This document shows, in pieces, positions 42,127-51,514 of a stretch of DNA of 64,000 nt. This DNA comes from Candidatus Hydrogenedentota bacterium. GTDB taxonomy: Bacteria; Hydrogenedentota; Hydrogenedentia; Hydrogenedentales; SLHB01. A program made the position numbers and the translations under genes. The DNA lies in the NCBI GenBank assembly GCA_020848835.1, contig JADLHJ010000022.1, forward strand, positions 1-64,000, read 5' to 3'. The first letter of the stretch is position 1; each line of letters opens with the position of its first letter. The notes below the pieces were generated by a model. It did not search any database. It saw nothing but the letters and a program-made list of their open reading frames with translations, and was not told the origin of the DNA.

Positions 42127-43104
42127 ATGCAATTGCCGAGAACGCTGCTTGTGAGCTTGCTATTGCCGGCACTCTGCTTTGCAGAAAAGCTGCCGTGGAT
42201 CACCCAGGCTGAGGCCATCACACTCATCGAACAGAAGACGGGTCCTCTCACATCCGTGGACCCTATGGCGGTTCGTAGCGGCATCGCTTTCATAGATGCA
42301 AAAAGCGATGTGGGTTCTATTAATGCGATGGTCAACCTCGACACCGCGCGCGTAATGGCGATTAAGACCGATGGCAAGGAAACGTACGTGTTTCCCGGCG
42401 TCATTGCTGTGGGTCATCGCGGTACGGTGAAGTTCGCGCCGGAGAACACTATCGCCGCGTTTAATAAAGCAATTGAATTGGGCGTCGATCTTCTGGAGAT
42501 GGACGTACGCGAGACAAAAGATGGTGAACTCGTGATCATGCACGACATGAACATCGGGCGCACGACAACTGGCCGCGGCGATGTAGCGGAGTTGACGCTC
42601 GCGGCGATTCAGCAATACGACGCTGGTTCGAAGCACGATCCGAAATTCGCGGGAGAGAAAGCGCCCACCTTCGCAGCGGTACTCGAAGCGATCAAGGGTC
42701 GTGCTTTACCGGACATCGATTTCAAAGCGGGCGATCCGCAAAAGGTAATCGATGCCGTCCGCGCCGCCGGTTTGGTTGGCAAATGCACGCTTTATTGCGG
42801 CGATTGGGCCAAACTTCACAAGACACTCGAACTGGAAAAAGGATTCATTATTCGCCCCACCGCGCCGAAGGGAATTGAAGGGTTGGAAAAGGTCATCGCC
42901 GAATTCGACCCGCCGATTGTGAATATGGATTGGGTGGATTTTTCAGAGGAATTCGTGCGCGCAATCCATTTGCGAGGCAAGCTCGCATTTGTCAACACCA
43001 TGGGTAAGTCCGATGGCGAGGAAAGCATTCGACGCGCCGTTAGGGCCGGAGCGGATTACGTCCAGTCGGATCAACTGGATCTGTTGGTAAAGTTGGTGCG
43101 CTAG
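42127..43104 (+). CDS. Glycerophosphodiester phosphodiesterase, secreted (GDPD family)
   Basis: The 325-residue product has a signal peptide (MQLPRTLLVSLLLPALCFA) and an unassigned first 90 residues, then a GDPD TIM barrel. Its features are VGHRGTVKFAPENT (HRG and EN catalytic motif), LEMDVRETKDGELVIMHD (metal-binding Glu-Asp and second catalytic His), TTGRGDVAELT and PDIDFKAG. It splits glycerophosphodiesters into glycerol phosphate and an alcohol. GAGGAG precedes ATG 42127. Together with the alkaline phosphatase and the Aas-type fusion nearby, it fits a local theme of phospholipid and phosphate turnover. Confidence 0.88.
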   Translation: MQLPRTLLVSLLLPALCFAEKLPWITQAEAITLIEQKTGPLTSVDPMAVRSGIAFIDAKSDVGSINAMVNLDTARVMAIKTDGKETYVFPGVIAVGHRGTVKFAPENTIAAFNKAIELGVDLLEMDVRETKDGELVIMHDMNIGRTTTGRGDVAELTLAAIQQYDAGSKHDPKFAGEKAPTFAAVLEAIKGRALPDIDFKAGDPQKVIDAVRAAGLVGKCTLYCGDWAKLHKTLELEKGFIIRPTAPKGIEGLEKVIAEFDPPIVNMDWVDFSEEFVRAIHLRGKLAFVNTMGKSDGEESIRRAVRAGADYVQSDQLDLLVKLVR

Positions 43105-43114
43105 CAAGGATTGA

Positions 43115-44758
43115 TTAAGTTACAGACGGTAGCATCGCCTCCACTTCGTAAGCGTGTACCGGCTCTTCTTTGCCCTTCAGCACGACGGTACCGATCGGAC
43201 GTACTTTCACGTGGCCCTGCACTTCTTCGTAGGTAGCATGGCTGACAATCACCTGTCCCGGCTCCGCAATCGAGCACAAGCGGCGCGCGGTGTTCACGCG
43301 ATCGCCGATGACCGTGAACTCCATGCGATCAGGCGAGCCGATATAGCCGGCGACAGCCTCACCCGTCGCGACGCCGATGCCCAGTTCGAACAATGGTTTA
43401 CCGGCTTGCGCGCGCAGCGCATTCAGCTCATTGTTCTTTGTTTGCATCAGGATAGCTGCTTTCACGCAACGCAACGCATCTTCGCCTTTGGTCACCGGCG
43501 ATCCGAATACTGCCATGATTTCGTCGCCGATGTACTTATCGAGCGTGCCTTCAAGACCGAAGATAATCGCCGTCATTGCCGTGAAATGTTCGTTGAGCAT
43601 ATCGACTAGATCATGCGGTGCGATGCGTTCGGCGATGGGCGTGAACCCGCGAACGTCGCAGAACATCGTCGTAACGGTGCGCTTGTTGCCGCCGAGTTCC
43701 AGCGTGGTGTCGTCTTTCATAATCTGTTCGACGATGCTCGGCGACAGGAAGCGTCCCAGACTCGCGCGCTTCTTCTCCGATTCCAGCATGCGCTCGTAGA
43801 GCCGCACATTGTCTATCGCCATTGCAGACTGCGCCGCGAGCGACAGGAACAGTTCGAGGTCTTCTTGTGTAAAAGCTACTTCGTGGCTGCGCGTATCGAC
43901 GTAAATTGCGCCGAGGATGCGATCCTCGACCTGCAAAGGCACGCACATGGCGCTACGGATCTGCTGCCGGATAATGCTTTCGCGCGCGCTTAACTGCGCG
44001 TCACTGTCGCGGTCTGCCATCAGCACTGGCTCACCGTCGATAGCGGCGCGCCCTGCAATGCCCATACTGGGGCTGCTCGCCTGCAGGTCCTGCCCCATCT
44101 GCCGCGCTACGCTTACTTTCAATCCGCTGGTCGCTTCGTCACGCAACATGATGAAGCCGCGTTGCGCGCCGAGCACTTCAATCGCTGTGTCCAACACCGC
44201 CGACATGCGCTTGTTTATATCGAAATCGGATGCAATAAGTTTGCTCGCCTGATACAGCGCAGAGAGACGGCGGAACGCCTTGGTCATCCGCAGGACATCT
44301 TGCTCGGAGTCGCCGGCAGGCTTCACACCGGCCCGGGGCGCAGGGGTAGCGCCCTTCTTGCCGATGAGGGTCATGCTGCGCTCGACCGATTCCATCTCCT
44401 GACGAATGCGTTGGAGGTCCTGAACAACGGCCGATTCGCGGGACGCTTCGTGCGGATGCGGATCGGGCGCGTCGGTGCGGTAGATGATGCGGCACTTACT
44501 GCCGAGCCAGATTTCATCCTCGTGTGCGAGGACGCGCTCAACGATGCGCTGCCTGTTCACATAGCTGCCGTTCGTGCTGTTGAGATCGACGAGCACGAGC
44601 GTGTCGCCGCGCCGCTGGAATTTGGCGTGGTGGCGCGAGACCTCATCGACTACCAACATCACGTTGTTGTCTTCGGCACGGCCTATCGTCAGGACAGAGT
44701 CCAAGAGCGGCACCGTTATCGGCGCGAGGCCTTGCTGTTCGACAATGAGTTGTTGCAT
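43115..44758 (-). CDS. FHA-GAF-class III adenylate/guanylate cyclase
   Basis: The 547-residue cytoplasmic protein has an FHA domain at about 20-95 (TIGRAEDNNVMLVVDEVSRH and DLNSTNGSYVN, which bind phosphothreonine). A GAF domain lies at about 175-330 and a cyclase catalytic domain at about 360-545. In the last, MFCDVRGFT supplies the first metal Asp, KYIGDEIMAVFG the Lys and second Asp, and FTVIGDRVNTARRL the Asp, Asn and Arg. The Lys and Asp pair suggests ATP as substrate. It probably turns a phospho-signal and a small ligand into cAMP. No kinase is adjacent, and a cAMP receptor is not in view. Confidence 0.9.
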   Translation of the reverse strand: MQQLIVEQQGLAPITVPLLDSVLTIGRAEDNNVMLVVDEVSRHHAKFQRRGDTLVLVDLNSTNGSYVNRQRIVERVLAHEDEIWLGSKCRIIYRTDAPDPHPHEASRESAVVQDLQRIRQEMESVERSMTLIGKKGATPAPRAGVKPAGDSEQDVLRMTKAFRRLSALYQASKLIASDFDINKRMSAVLDTAIEVLGAQRGFIMLRDEATSGLKVSVARQMGQDLQASSPSMGIAGRAAIDGEPVLMADRDSDAQLSARESIIRQQIRSAMCVPLQVEDRILGAIYVDTRSHEVAFTQEDLELFLSLAAQSAMAIDNVRLYERMLESEKKRASLGRFLSPSIVEQIMKDDTTLELGGNKRTVTTMFCDVRGFTPIAERIAPHDLVDMLNEHFTAMTAIIFGLEGTLDKYIGDEIMAVFGSPVTKGEDALRCVKAAILMQTKNNELNALRAQAGKPLFELGIGVATGEAVAGYIGSPDRMEFTVIGDRVNTARRLCSIAEPGQVIVSHATYEEVQGHVKVRPIGTVVLKGKEEPVHAYEVEAMLPSVT

Positions 44759-44841
44759 GTCCCGTCCACGTACCTGCAGAACATGATGATAACAACCGCC
44801 CGCAAAGTGGTCAACGCATCGCGCGCACTGCTAGAATAACG

Positions 44842-44880
44842 GGATGATCATCACCAATTTCTACGTTTATTGGACCAATT
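44842..44880 (+). CDS. Possible 12-codon leader ORF directly before rsmA
   Basis: ATG 44842 opens a frame of 12 codons (MIITNFYVYWTN) that stops at TAG 44880, two bases before the rsmA ATG at 44883. Aromatic-rich, and placed so that translation would hand over to rsmA. Its ribosome binding site is weak (ACGGG next to the ATG), so chance is a fair alternative. Confidence 0.2.
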
Positions 44881-44882
44881 AG

Positions 44883-45728
44883 ATGGCCCTTCGGGATCTT
44901 GTTCAACAGTACGGTATTTCTTTCAAGAAATCGCTCGGCCAGAACCTGCTGCTCGACGACAACATCAACCGGATCATGGTCGATGCCGCGGCGCTTTCGT
45001 CCGGAGACGACGTAATCGAGATCGGTGCGGGACTCGGTGCCTTGACCGCGAACCTTGTCGAGGGCGCGGGGCGCGTGTTGTCGGTCGAAATCGACCGTGC
45101 GTTCATGCCCGTGCTCGAAGACCAGTTCCGCGACGTGAAGAACCTGAAGCTCTTCCGTGGCGATATTCTGAACCATAGCCTCGTGAAGTTGGTTGAGGAA
45201 TATCTGCCCGGCGGCACAACTTACAAGATGGTGTCGAACCTCCCCTACTACATCACCACGCCAATTCTCTTTCACTTTTGGGAAGCGCCGTTGAAGTTTG
45301 AGCGGCTTGTGATGATGGTGCAGGACGAGGTCGCACAGCGCATGACGGTGCCGGTGAATGATCCGGAATACGGCGTGCTCGCGATAGCATCTGCCCTTTA
45401 CGGCGAAACGTCCGTTGTGCATTTTGTACCGCGCACCTGTTTTCGTCCGCAGCCAAAAGTGGACAGCGCAATCGTGCGGAGCGTGTTGCACAAGACACCG
45501 CGTTTTGACCTCGAACCTAAGTTCATCATGAAAGTCGTGCGCGCGGCCTTTTCACAGCGCCGCAAGACGTTGCGCAACTCACTCACCAAGAGTGGGGCCT
45601 TTGGCGCCGACAAGGACATCGTCGAAGCCGCATTTGTCGCCGCGGACATCGATCCCGCGCGCCGTCCGCAGACCATGGCAATCGAGGAGTTCGCGCGCCT
45701 CGCCCGTGAAATCCGCACGCGAATCTGA
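44883..45728 (+). CDS. rsmA: 16S rRNA dimethyladenosine transferase RsmA (KsgA)
   Basis: The 281-residue enzyme dimethylates two adjacent adenosines near the 3' end of 16S rRNA (A1518/A1519 in E. coli) using S-adenosylmethionine. Motifs: KKSLGQNLLLDDNIN at the N terminus, SAM-binding DVIEIGAGLGALT, EIDRAFMPVL, RGDILNH, and catalytic SNLPYYITTPI (NLPY). A C-terminal helical part carries FSQRRKTLRNSL as in the family. Length is normal. It diverges from the cyclase gene and is followed by a histidine kinase after about 90 bases. Confidence 0.95.
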   Translation: MALRDLVQQYGISFKKSLGQNLLLDDNINRIMVDAAALSSGDDVIEIGAGLGALTANLVEGAGRVLSVEIDRAFMPVLEDQFRDVKNLKLFRGDILNHSLVKLVEEYLPGGTTYKMVSNLPYYITTPILFHFWEAPLKFERLVMMVQDEVAQRMTVPVNDPEYGVLAIASALYGETSVVHFVPRTCFRPQPKVDSAIVRSVLHKTPRFDLEPKFIMKVVRAAFSQRRKTLRNSLTKSGAFGADKDIVEAAFVAADIDPARRPQTMAIEEFARLAREIRTRI

Positions 45729-45821
45729 GACACTTCCGCCGGGGACGCATCCGGCGCGTAGGCCGGGATTCGTCCGGCACAGAGACCGGACGCCATAAAG
45801 TTGGCGAGGGCAACTTCCAAC

Positions 45822-46862
45822 ATGCAAGACCTGAACGAAGAGATCATCCAGAGTTTGGCCAGCGGCGTGATCGCCGTTGATCGCGACGGCAAAATCATCA
45901 CGCTCAACCGCGCGGCATCGGAGTTTCTCGGGGCCAACGGCGCTACCGTGCTCGCGGGCGAAAGTCTCCGCGACATTCCGCACGCCGAACCGCTCGCCAC
46001 TTTGCTGGCTGAGACGATGCGTACGGGCCAACCAGTCTCGCGCCATGAGATCACGCTGGCCTATCCCGGCGGCGTGGTGAAACAAATCGGTTTATCGGCA
46101 TCGCTCCACCGCGGCGACAACGCATTCAACGGAGTCATCGTCCTATTCACGGACATGACCGAGCGCTTGCGTCTTGAGCGCAGTGCCGAACTAAACCGCC
46201 AACTTGCCGCGTTAGGCGAACTCACCGCGGGCGTGGTGCACGAACTACGCAATCCCGTTAGCGTGATCAGCGGGCTTGCGGAATTGTTGATCCGCAAACT
46301 CGAACAGGGCGACGTGCGCCGCGAAGCCGCAGAAACTATTTTGCGCGAGACGCGCGAAATAGAACGATCTATTTCCCAGTTCCTTGGCTTCGCGCGGCCC
46401 TTCGAATTGCAGATTGGCAATTGCACCGCCGCGGACATCATCGACCGCACGATTCAACTTTGCCGCCGCCGCGCGGAAAACAACAACGTCACCATCGAGA
46501 ACCAGTCGGGTACGCACCTCCACCCCATGCGCGCGGACCTCTACCGCTTTGCACAGGCGCTCTCCAATATCGTGAACAACGCCATCGACGCCGCGCCCAA
46601 GAGTGGCGGACGCGTCGTGCTGGATGCCTACGAAGAGGGAGAGATGACGGTCTTTGAAATCTCCGATAACGGCCCTGGCATCCATTTGCGCCCAGGCGAA
46701 GACCTGTTCGCGCCGTTCTTCACCACCAAGGAAGGCGGTACAGGACTCGGCCTCACCATCGCCCATCGCATCATCACCGCCCACGGCGGTTCTGTTTCTC
46801 ACTCCAACCGCGCCGAGGGTGGCGCTTGCTTTGTCGTGCGGCTCGCGCGGACCGGACGGTAG
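45822..46862 (+). CDS. PAS-domain sensor histidine kinase, soluble and orphan
   Basis: The 346-residue protein has no membrane segment. A PAS domain spans about 5-115 (VIAVDRDGKIITLNRAA). The dimerisation/phosphoacceptor region has VVHELRNPVSVISGLAEL with the phosphorylated His, and the ATPase domain has the N box (NIVNNAIDAAP), G1 (ISDNGPGIH), F box (FAPFFTTKEGG) and G2 (GTGLGLTIAH). No response regulator is adjacent, so the partner is unknown. ATG 45822 is preferred over an upstream TTG because GAGGG lies about 12 bases before it; that spacing is a little long. Confidence 0.9.
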   Translation: MQDLNEEIIQSLASGVIAVDRDGKIITLNRAASEFLGANGATVLAGESLRDIPHAEPLATLLAETMRTGQPVSRHEITLAYPGGVVKQIGLSASLHRGDNAFNGVIVLFTDMTERLRLERSAELNRQLAALGELTAGVVHELRNPVSVISGLAELLIRKLEQGDVRREAAETILRETREIERSISQFLGFARPFELQIGNCTAADIIDRTIQLCRRRAENNNVTIENQSGTHLHPMRADLYRFAQALSNIVNNAIDAAPKSGGRVVLDAYEEGEMTVFEISDNGPGIHLRPGEDLFAPFFTTKEGGTGLGLTIAHRIITAHGGSVSHSNRAEGGACFVVRLARTGR

Positions 46863-46868
46863 GGCAAT

Positions 46869-46950
46869 GGAGCACGGGCGGGACGCCTGTGATTTCAAAC
46901 ACAAATTCAATCACGGGCAAACCAATCACGGGCGGGACGCCCGTGCTCCC
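46869..46950. repeat. CGGGCG hairpin repeat, paired copy R5 with extra half-unit
   Basis: The left palindrome (46873-46891, one mismatch), a truncated half TCACGGGC in the middle (46911-46918) and the right palindrome (46926-46944) followed by CTCCC lie between two converging genes. The opposite-strand HAD gene stops at 46951, the very next base. Confidence 0.82.
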
Positions 46951-47673
46951 TTAGCCCGCGAATTCGCTTGCTAGTAATTCCGGCAGCTCGCTGATATCGC
47001 GGATTCGAATATCGGGCACATGTGCCGGGCTATCGTTTACGCGGTGCTCATAGGGGCCGTCAACCAAGACTGCCGTCATGCCAACGCCGTGCGCACCACA
47101 GATGTCGCGGTGCGGTTTATCGCCGACGTACCAGGCGTTCTGGGGCTTCAGCTTCATCGCATCAAGCGCATGCTGAAATATTTGTGGGTTAGGTTTGTTC
47201 CAACCGAACTCCGCTGAGAACACCATGAATTCGAAGAGGTCATATATCCCTTCGTCACGAAATAATGCGCGGTGGTACGCGCTGGTCAGTAACGTGTTGG
47301 AAATCAGTCCTATCCTGTAGCCCAATGCGTTGCACTTGGTAAGGGCCTCATGCACGAAGGGAAACAAGGGTCGCACCTCCCACCAGCCCAGATAATCATA
47401 GCAATGCCGAATGGATTCCGGGGAGGGATCGACGCCAGCCTTCGGCAGCCACTCGGCGATGCAATGGCGCAGGTCCATCGCGGGGCGTGGCTCGGAGAGC
47501 GCCGCGTAACGGCGCATGATGTCCTGCGACATGTCCATGAACCAGTCCTTGGAGAAGCACGCCGGCAGGCCGTTGGGGTAGGACTTCTCAAAGCCCGCCT
47601 CGGTCCACATGTCGGCGGATTCGAGCAGTACACCGCCCATATCGAAAAGAATTGCTTCCGGCTTTTTCCTCAT
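46951..47673 (-). CDS. HAD-superfamily hydrolase, phosphatase-like
   Basis: The 240-residue protein has motif I as ILFDMGGVLLES; the nucleophile Asp is present but the usual acid/base second Asp (DxD) is replaced by Gly, as in several YjjG/epoxide-hydrolase-like HAD proteins. Motif II is ISNT (GLISNTLL), motif III Lys in NKPNPQIFQHAL and motif IV VGDKPHRDICGAHGVGM. The cap region lies near 15-105. It may dephosphorylate a small phosphoester or nucleotide; the substrate is unknown. It starts at ATG 47673, and the stop coincides with the edge of the hairpin repeat. Confidence 0.82.
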   Translation of the reverse strand: MRKKPEAILFDMGGVLLESADMWTEAGFEKSYPNGLPACFSKDWFMDMSQDIMRRYAALSEPRPAMDLRHCIAEWLPKAGVDPSPESIRHCYDYLGWWEVRPLFPFVHEALTKCNALGYRIGLISNTLLTSAYHRALFRDEGIYDLFEFMVFSAEFGWNKPNPQIFQHALDAMKLKPQNAWYVGDKPHRDICGAHGVGMTAVLVDGPYEHRVNDSPAHVPDIRIRDISELPELLASEFAG

Positions 47674-47803
47674 AAGTCAGAGCTCCCGTCCAAAAGGGAG
47701 ATTGAATCAGGTACGCCTGCCCGTGCGCAAGGTGAAGGCGATATATTCTTGACGCCGCACAGAGGATCGCGTATCGTACTGCCACACGTGCGGAGTAGCT
47801 TTT

Positions 47804-48166
47804 ATGCGCTGGGGTAAATACGCGGGCATCATGATAGTACTGCTTGCAGGCTTGGTCTGCTTTCAGGGCTGCGGAACGCTTGGCGCGTTAAACAACCTCG
47901 TGAACGGCGTAGTCGGCACCGCCAGTAACGCCGCGAACAAGACGCTGAACACCGCAGGCAACACCGCCAGCAAGGCCCTTACGCCGAGCACTTACTCCAA
48001 GCTCGCCAAGAAGTCCAAGCAACAGCGGCGTTCGTACGAGCCATCCACAAATGCGCCGCGCACCTCGGCGCGCAATCATGACGCTAAGAACCATCGATCG
48101 AGTTCGGTGAGCAGCAGCAAGAAAAACAACGCGGCGAGTTACTTCCGAGGCCGGTCGCGCCGTTAG
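47804..48166 (+). CDS. Small basic lipoprotein
   Basis: The 120-residue product has a signal peptide with lipobox (LVCFQGC). The mature start is CGTLGALNNLVNGVVGTASN, followed by Ala/Asn-rich repeats (TASNAANKTLNTAGNTASKA) and a strongly basic, Ser-rich tail (SSSVSSSKKNNAASYF, RGRSRR). A basic tail on a lipoprotein suggests contact with acidic polymers such as peptidoglycan or polysaccharide, but no family is recognised. Confidence 0.7.
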   Translation: MRWGKYAGIMIVLLAGLVCFQGCGTLGALNNLVNGVVGTASNAANKTLNTAGNTASKALTPSTYSKLAKKSKQQRRSYEPSTNAPRTSARNHDAKNHRSSSVSSSKKNNAASYFRGRSRR

Positions 48167-48209
48167 AAAGTCCCGAGCGAGCCGAATTCCAATTCGGCTC
48201 TACGAGCGC

Positions 48210-49178
48210 TCATCCCAATCCGTGGTGGCTGTTTTCTTTCAGCACCTGTTCATCGTTTGTAATCGGAAATGCGCCGGGATACTTGATGTAGCTTACGTGT
48301 CCGTCCATGTATAACACGTTCGACCCGCCCGGTACGTGGTTGAAGACGACTTGCGCGTCTCCGGAATCCGCAAAACTCCCTGCGCCGTAGGTGTCCCACA
48401 TGATCGGGATCGCGCTCTGCGACGCTTCGGCGCTGGCGGGATTGTTGATGTCCGTGACCATGAAACGTTCGACACCTTCGCGCAGGACCCGAACGCTATC
48501 GGAACCCGCCGTACCCGTGGCTGTGGGCGGCGCGGGCACCCAAGGCGGCCAGAGCGGCGAACCTAAATCCAGGTCAGCGGTGTAATCTTTCACGCGGACG
48601 TTTCCGACCCCCATAACCGGGACGGTCGCGAGAATTGGGTTGGTCGCTTTTGCTCCCCAGATCCCGTAGTACTCCGCAGGCGAAACCGCCACGTACCCTT
48701 TGTAGTGATACGAGCGGGCCAATTCCGCGCAGAGAAAATAATCGAACGACGTCAGATCGTTTGCCACCTGCGCGTCTTTCTTCCACGACTCAAAATCCCC
48801 ACTCGCGGGTACGCGTTGCAGCACGCTGGCCCACTTCGGGTCACCGCCGGGATCGGAGGGACATTGCGCTACGCGTATGTCGCTAAGATATTCAGGATAG
48901 ATCGACGCGGCGCGCGGCGATTCGAACAAGGGTGAAGATCGCCCGTCGCTGCGAAAGCTGCCGTATGGCGATGAGGCGGGGAAGGCCCCGTTGGATTCCG
49001 TCGCGTACATCTTGAATACGATGGCGAACTGTTTCATGTTACCCGCGCAACTGGCCCGCCGCGCCGCTTCGCGTGCACGTGCGAGCGCAGGGAGCAAAAT
49101 GCCCGCGAGAATCGCAATGATTGCGATCACGACCAGCAACTCGATCAGGGTAAATCCACGTTTTACTCGGGAAAACAT
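48210..49178 (-). CDS. Prepilin-like protein, paralogue of the one at 431
   Basis: The 322-residue product starts [20 protein letters not shown], with cleavage after G8, Phe and Glu in place, and [19 protein letters not shown] follows. The C-terminal part has [18 protein letters not shown], the H...DGH region shared with 431-1276 (there [14 protein letters not shown]), and [15 protein letters not shown] corresponds to [15 protein letters not shown]. The two genes are therefore close paralogues about 47 kb apart. It is probably a minor or major pseudopilin exported by a type II/IV-type system. Confidence 0.88.
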   Translation of the reverse strand: MFSRVKRGFTLIELLVVIAIIAILAGILLPALARAREAARRASCAGNMKQFAIVFKMYATESNGAFPASSPYGSFRSDGRSSPLFESPRAASIYPEYLSDIRVAQCPSDPGGDPKWASVLQRVPASGDFESWKKDAQVANDLTSFDYFLCAELARSYHYKGYVAVSPAEYYGIWGAKATNPILATVPVMGVGNVRVKDYTADLDLGSPLWPPWVPAPPTATGTAGSDSVRVLREGVERFMVTDINNPASAEASQSAIPIMWDTYGAGSFADSGDAQVVFNHVPGGSNVLYMDGHVSYIKYPGAFPITNDEQVLKENSHHGLG

Positions 49179-49325
49179 CTATCGTTACTTTCGACGCAGC
49201 CGTACCGTACCAAATAGTCACAATACGCCCGCGCACACGGCGTCCGCAAAGTCTATTGCCGCCTTTACCATCTCCTGATACTATGCCCGCGCCGTTGCAT
49301 TGCGGCATAGCCAAAAGGGGGAACC

Positions 49326-49907
49326 ATGCTGAAGGCGTCTGAGGATACGTTGACACTGTTGGCCGAGGCGATCGACAGCCGCGAAGAGCTCGCGCCCGGG
49401 TCGTCGTTGCGCGTAATGGACCATGCCGTCCGTTTCGGCAAGGCGCTCAAGCTCGGCGCAAAGGACCTGCGCACACTCGAACGCGGCGCACTGTTGCGCG
49501 ACATCGGCAAGATCCGGATTCCCAACAGCGTGTTGCTCAAGTACACGATCCTCACGCACGACGAGTGGGACATGATCCGCAAGCACACGCATCTCGGCGG
49601 CGCAATCGTCAAGAAGGTCCCTTCGCTGAAAGACATCGAGCCGATCGTGCGCTACCATCACGAGTGTTGGGACGGCACGGGTTATCCTGATGGCCTAGAG
49701 GGCAAGAAGATTCCCAAGTTAGCGCACATTGTTCGTATCGTAGATGTCTTCTGCGCGATGACCGCGGTGCGGCATTACCGGCAGAATGTGCATTCGCTCG
49801 CGCAGGCGCTCGAGCATGTCAAAAGCGAGTCGGGGAAGCATTTTGCGCCGGATTTGGTGGATGTGTTTATCAAGGCGAAAGTTGGGAAAGTAGAACGTTC
49901 CAAGTAA
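49326..49907 (+). CDS. HD-GYP-like domain protein with altered HD motif
   Basis: The 193-residue protein is a stand-alone HD-GYP-like domain, related to c-di-GMP phosphodiesterases. The GYP part is intact (YHHECWDGTGYPDGLEGKKI), and KHTHLGGAIV and IVRIVDVFCAMTA follow family order. The normal HDIGK reads LLRDIGKIRIP, so residue 58 is Arg (CGC) where His is expected (a single A-to-G change from CAC). Loss of this metal ligand makes full activity doubtful; it could be a binding or regulatory version. No receiver domain is attached. Signal and output are unknown. A PilZ effector lies 26 kb away. Confidence 0.85.
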   Translation: MLKASEDTLTLLAEAIDSREELAPGSSLRVMDHAVRFGKALKLGAKDLRTLERGALLRDIGKIRIPNSVLLKYTILTHDEWDMIRKHTHLGGAIVKKVPSLKDIEPIVRYHHECWDGTGYPDGLEGKKIPKLAHIVRIVDVFCAMTAVRHYRQNVHSLAQALEHVKSESGKHFAPDLVDVFIKAKVGKVERSK

Positions 49908-49908
49908 A

Positions 49909-49986
49909 GAAGCACGGACGTCTCGCCCGTGAATATAAATGCTCTCTTTCCATTGGTCAATCACGGGCGGGACGCCCGTGCTCCTT
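49909..49986. repeat. CGGGCG hairpin repeat, paired copy R6
   Basis: The left palindrome (49913-49931, one base changed in one arm) and the right (49962-49980) with the outer GCTCCTTT end lie between two converging genes: the HD-GYP-like gene ends at 49907 and the acyl-CoA dehydrogenase at 49990. Confidence 0.85.
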
Positions 49987-49989
49987 TGA

Positions 49990-51441
49990 TCACCGCATCT
50001 TTTGGGCTAACGCTTTGCCCGCGAACCGCGCGAGATCGCGGAAGATTGGTTCTGAGTGCGCTTCGCGCTGATCTGTGGGGAGTGTAAGGTGCGACTCGAC
50101 GCGGCGTACCATTTCACCGAGTTCGCGGCCTTCGGCGCCGGGGGCCAGGTGTTCGAATAGCAGGCGGTGCGCGCCTTTCCGTTCCATCGCTTCGATGCCG
50201 TCGAGGATTTGACGGTGCGGGGGTCCCTCCCATATCGCAAGGATCATGGCTTCGCGCAGCCAGCGTTCGACGCCGTACTCCGCGAGGGTTCCCATGCCGC
50301 CGTGGACTTCCATGCACCACTTTGCGGTCTGCACGGCGAGCTCCGCGGTCCAGTATTTCGCGAGGTGTACGACGATTCGGAAGAGGTTGAAACGGTCGGA
50401 GTACGGCGGTGTTTCTTTCCATACTTCGTCAAAGAGCAGTACCGATTCCCAGGCCAAGGCATGCGCCTCTTCGAGCGCGACGATGCGCTCTTGAATCTGC
50501 TGACGCAGGAGCGGGTGTTCGCAAATGGGTTTGCTGAAGGCGACACGGCCTTGCGCAAATGCGATGGCATCCGCGAGTGCGCGCTGCATCAACCCCACGC
50601 TGCCGATTGCGTTGCAGACGCGCGAGCAGTTGAGCACTTCGAGGATGTGGTATATCCCGTGCTCGGGATTGCCGAGTAAGTATCCTTCGCTGTTGCGCAA
50701 CTCGATCTCGCCGGTGAAGACAGAGCGCGTGGCAATTTTGTCTTTGATTCGGCGTATGCCGTAGTTCAACTCGCCGTTCTCGCGGCGTTTCGGCACGAGA
50801 TAGAGTGCAAGGCCGCGCACACCTTTAGGCGCGCCTTCGGGGCGCGCGGCCACGACGGCTACATCCGCGACGGCGTTGCTCGTAAAATATTTATCGCCAC
50901 TCAGCATCCAGTGATCGCCTTCGCGGCGGGCGACGGTTTCCACATAGGAACCGAGATCAGAGCCGCCGCCGGCTTCGGTCATCCAGGTCGCACCCTGCCA
51001 CGCGGTTTCGTCTTCACGCAGCATGTTTGAAATGAAGCGCGCCTTCACGTCCTCCGTGCCGTACTTGGACAGCGGCAGCAAGGTCGAGAGAGAAACGGTA
51101 TAGGGACAGAACAGTCCTGCGTCATAAAACGAACAAATGTAGCCAAGGCGAAACGACGACTTAAGCGACTGCTCTTTCATCGCTCGCCAAATAACGCCGG
51201 TCGTGTAGCCCTCGCGGAGCATTTTCCAATATTCGGGCGCGCATTGGACTTCGTCGATGCGCTTGCCGAATACATTGAACATTTTCAGCCAAGGCGTGCC
51301 GGCCCGATCGTGCGCGGCACTGATTGCCTTGCCTTCGCGCTCCCACCACGCTTCGTATTCGGACAACGCGGTGGCGTGCGCGAGTTCGCCTTGCAGGTTT
51401 CGCAGCAAAGCGCTCGGGCTCGAAATATCACGGAGATCCAC
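49990..51441 (-). CDS. Acyl-CoA dehydrogenase
   Basis: The 483-residue flavoenzyme is predicted to oxidise an acyl-CoA to the enoyl-CoA. WQGATWMTEAGGGSDLGS is the N-terminal ACAD signature with flavin-contacting residues, then HWMLSGDKYFTSNAV. The C-terminal domain has MEVHGGMGTLAEYGVERWLR and LAIWEGPPHRQILDG, with Glu of IWEG in the position of a family active-site/flavin-region residue. GTG 51441 is the start because GGGGAGG lies nine bases upstream; farther upstream the frame passes into repeat DNA. Size and several motifs resemble AidB-like or ACAD10/11-like enzymes, so the natural substrate is uncertain. Confidence 0.84.
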   Translation of the reverse strand: MDLRDISSPSALLRNLQGELAHATALSEYEAWWEREGKAISAAHDRAGTPWLKMFNVFGKRIDEVQCAPEYWKMLREGYTTGVIWRAMKEQSLKSSFRLGYICSFYDAGLFCPYTVSLSTLLPLSKYGTEDVKARFISNMLREDETAWQGATWMTEAGGGSDLGSYVETVARREGDHWMLSGDKYFTSNAVADVAVVAARPEGAPKGVRGLALYLVPKRRENGELNYGIRRIKDKIATRSVFTGEIELRNSEGYLLGNPEHGIYHILEVLNCSRVCNAIGSVGLMQRALADAIAFAQGRVAFSKPICEHPLLRQQIQERIVALEEAHALAWESVLLFDEVWKETPPYSDRFNLFRIVVHLAKYWTAELAVQTAKWCMEVHGGMGTLAEYGVERWLREAMILAIWEGPPHRQILDGIEAMERKGAHRLLFEHLAPGAEGRELGEMVRRVESHLTLPTDQREAHSEPIFRDLARFAGKALAQKMR

Positions 51442-51514
51442 GTACCCTTTCCTCCCCTTTGGAGGTTTGAGTATACCGTCGGCACTACGCTCTACGATAT
51501 GCGTTCCACTTCTA

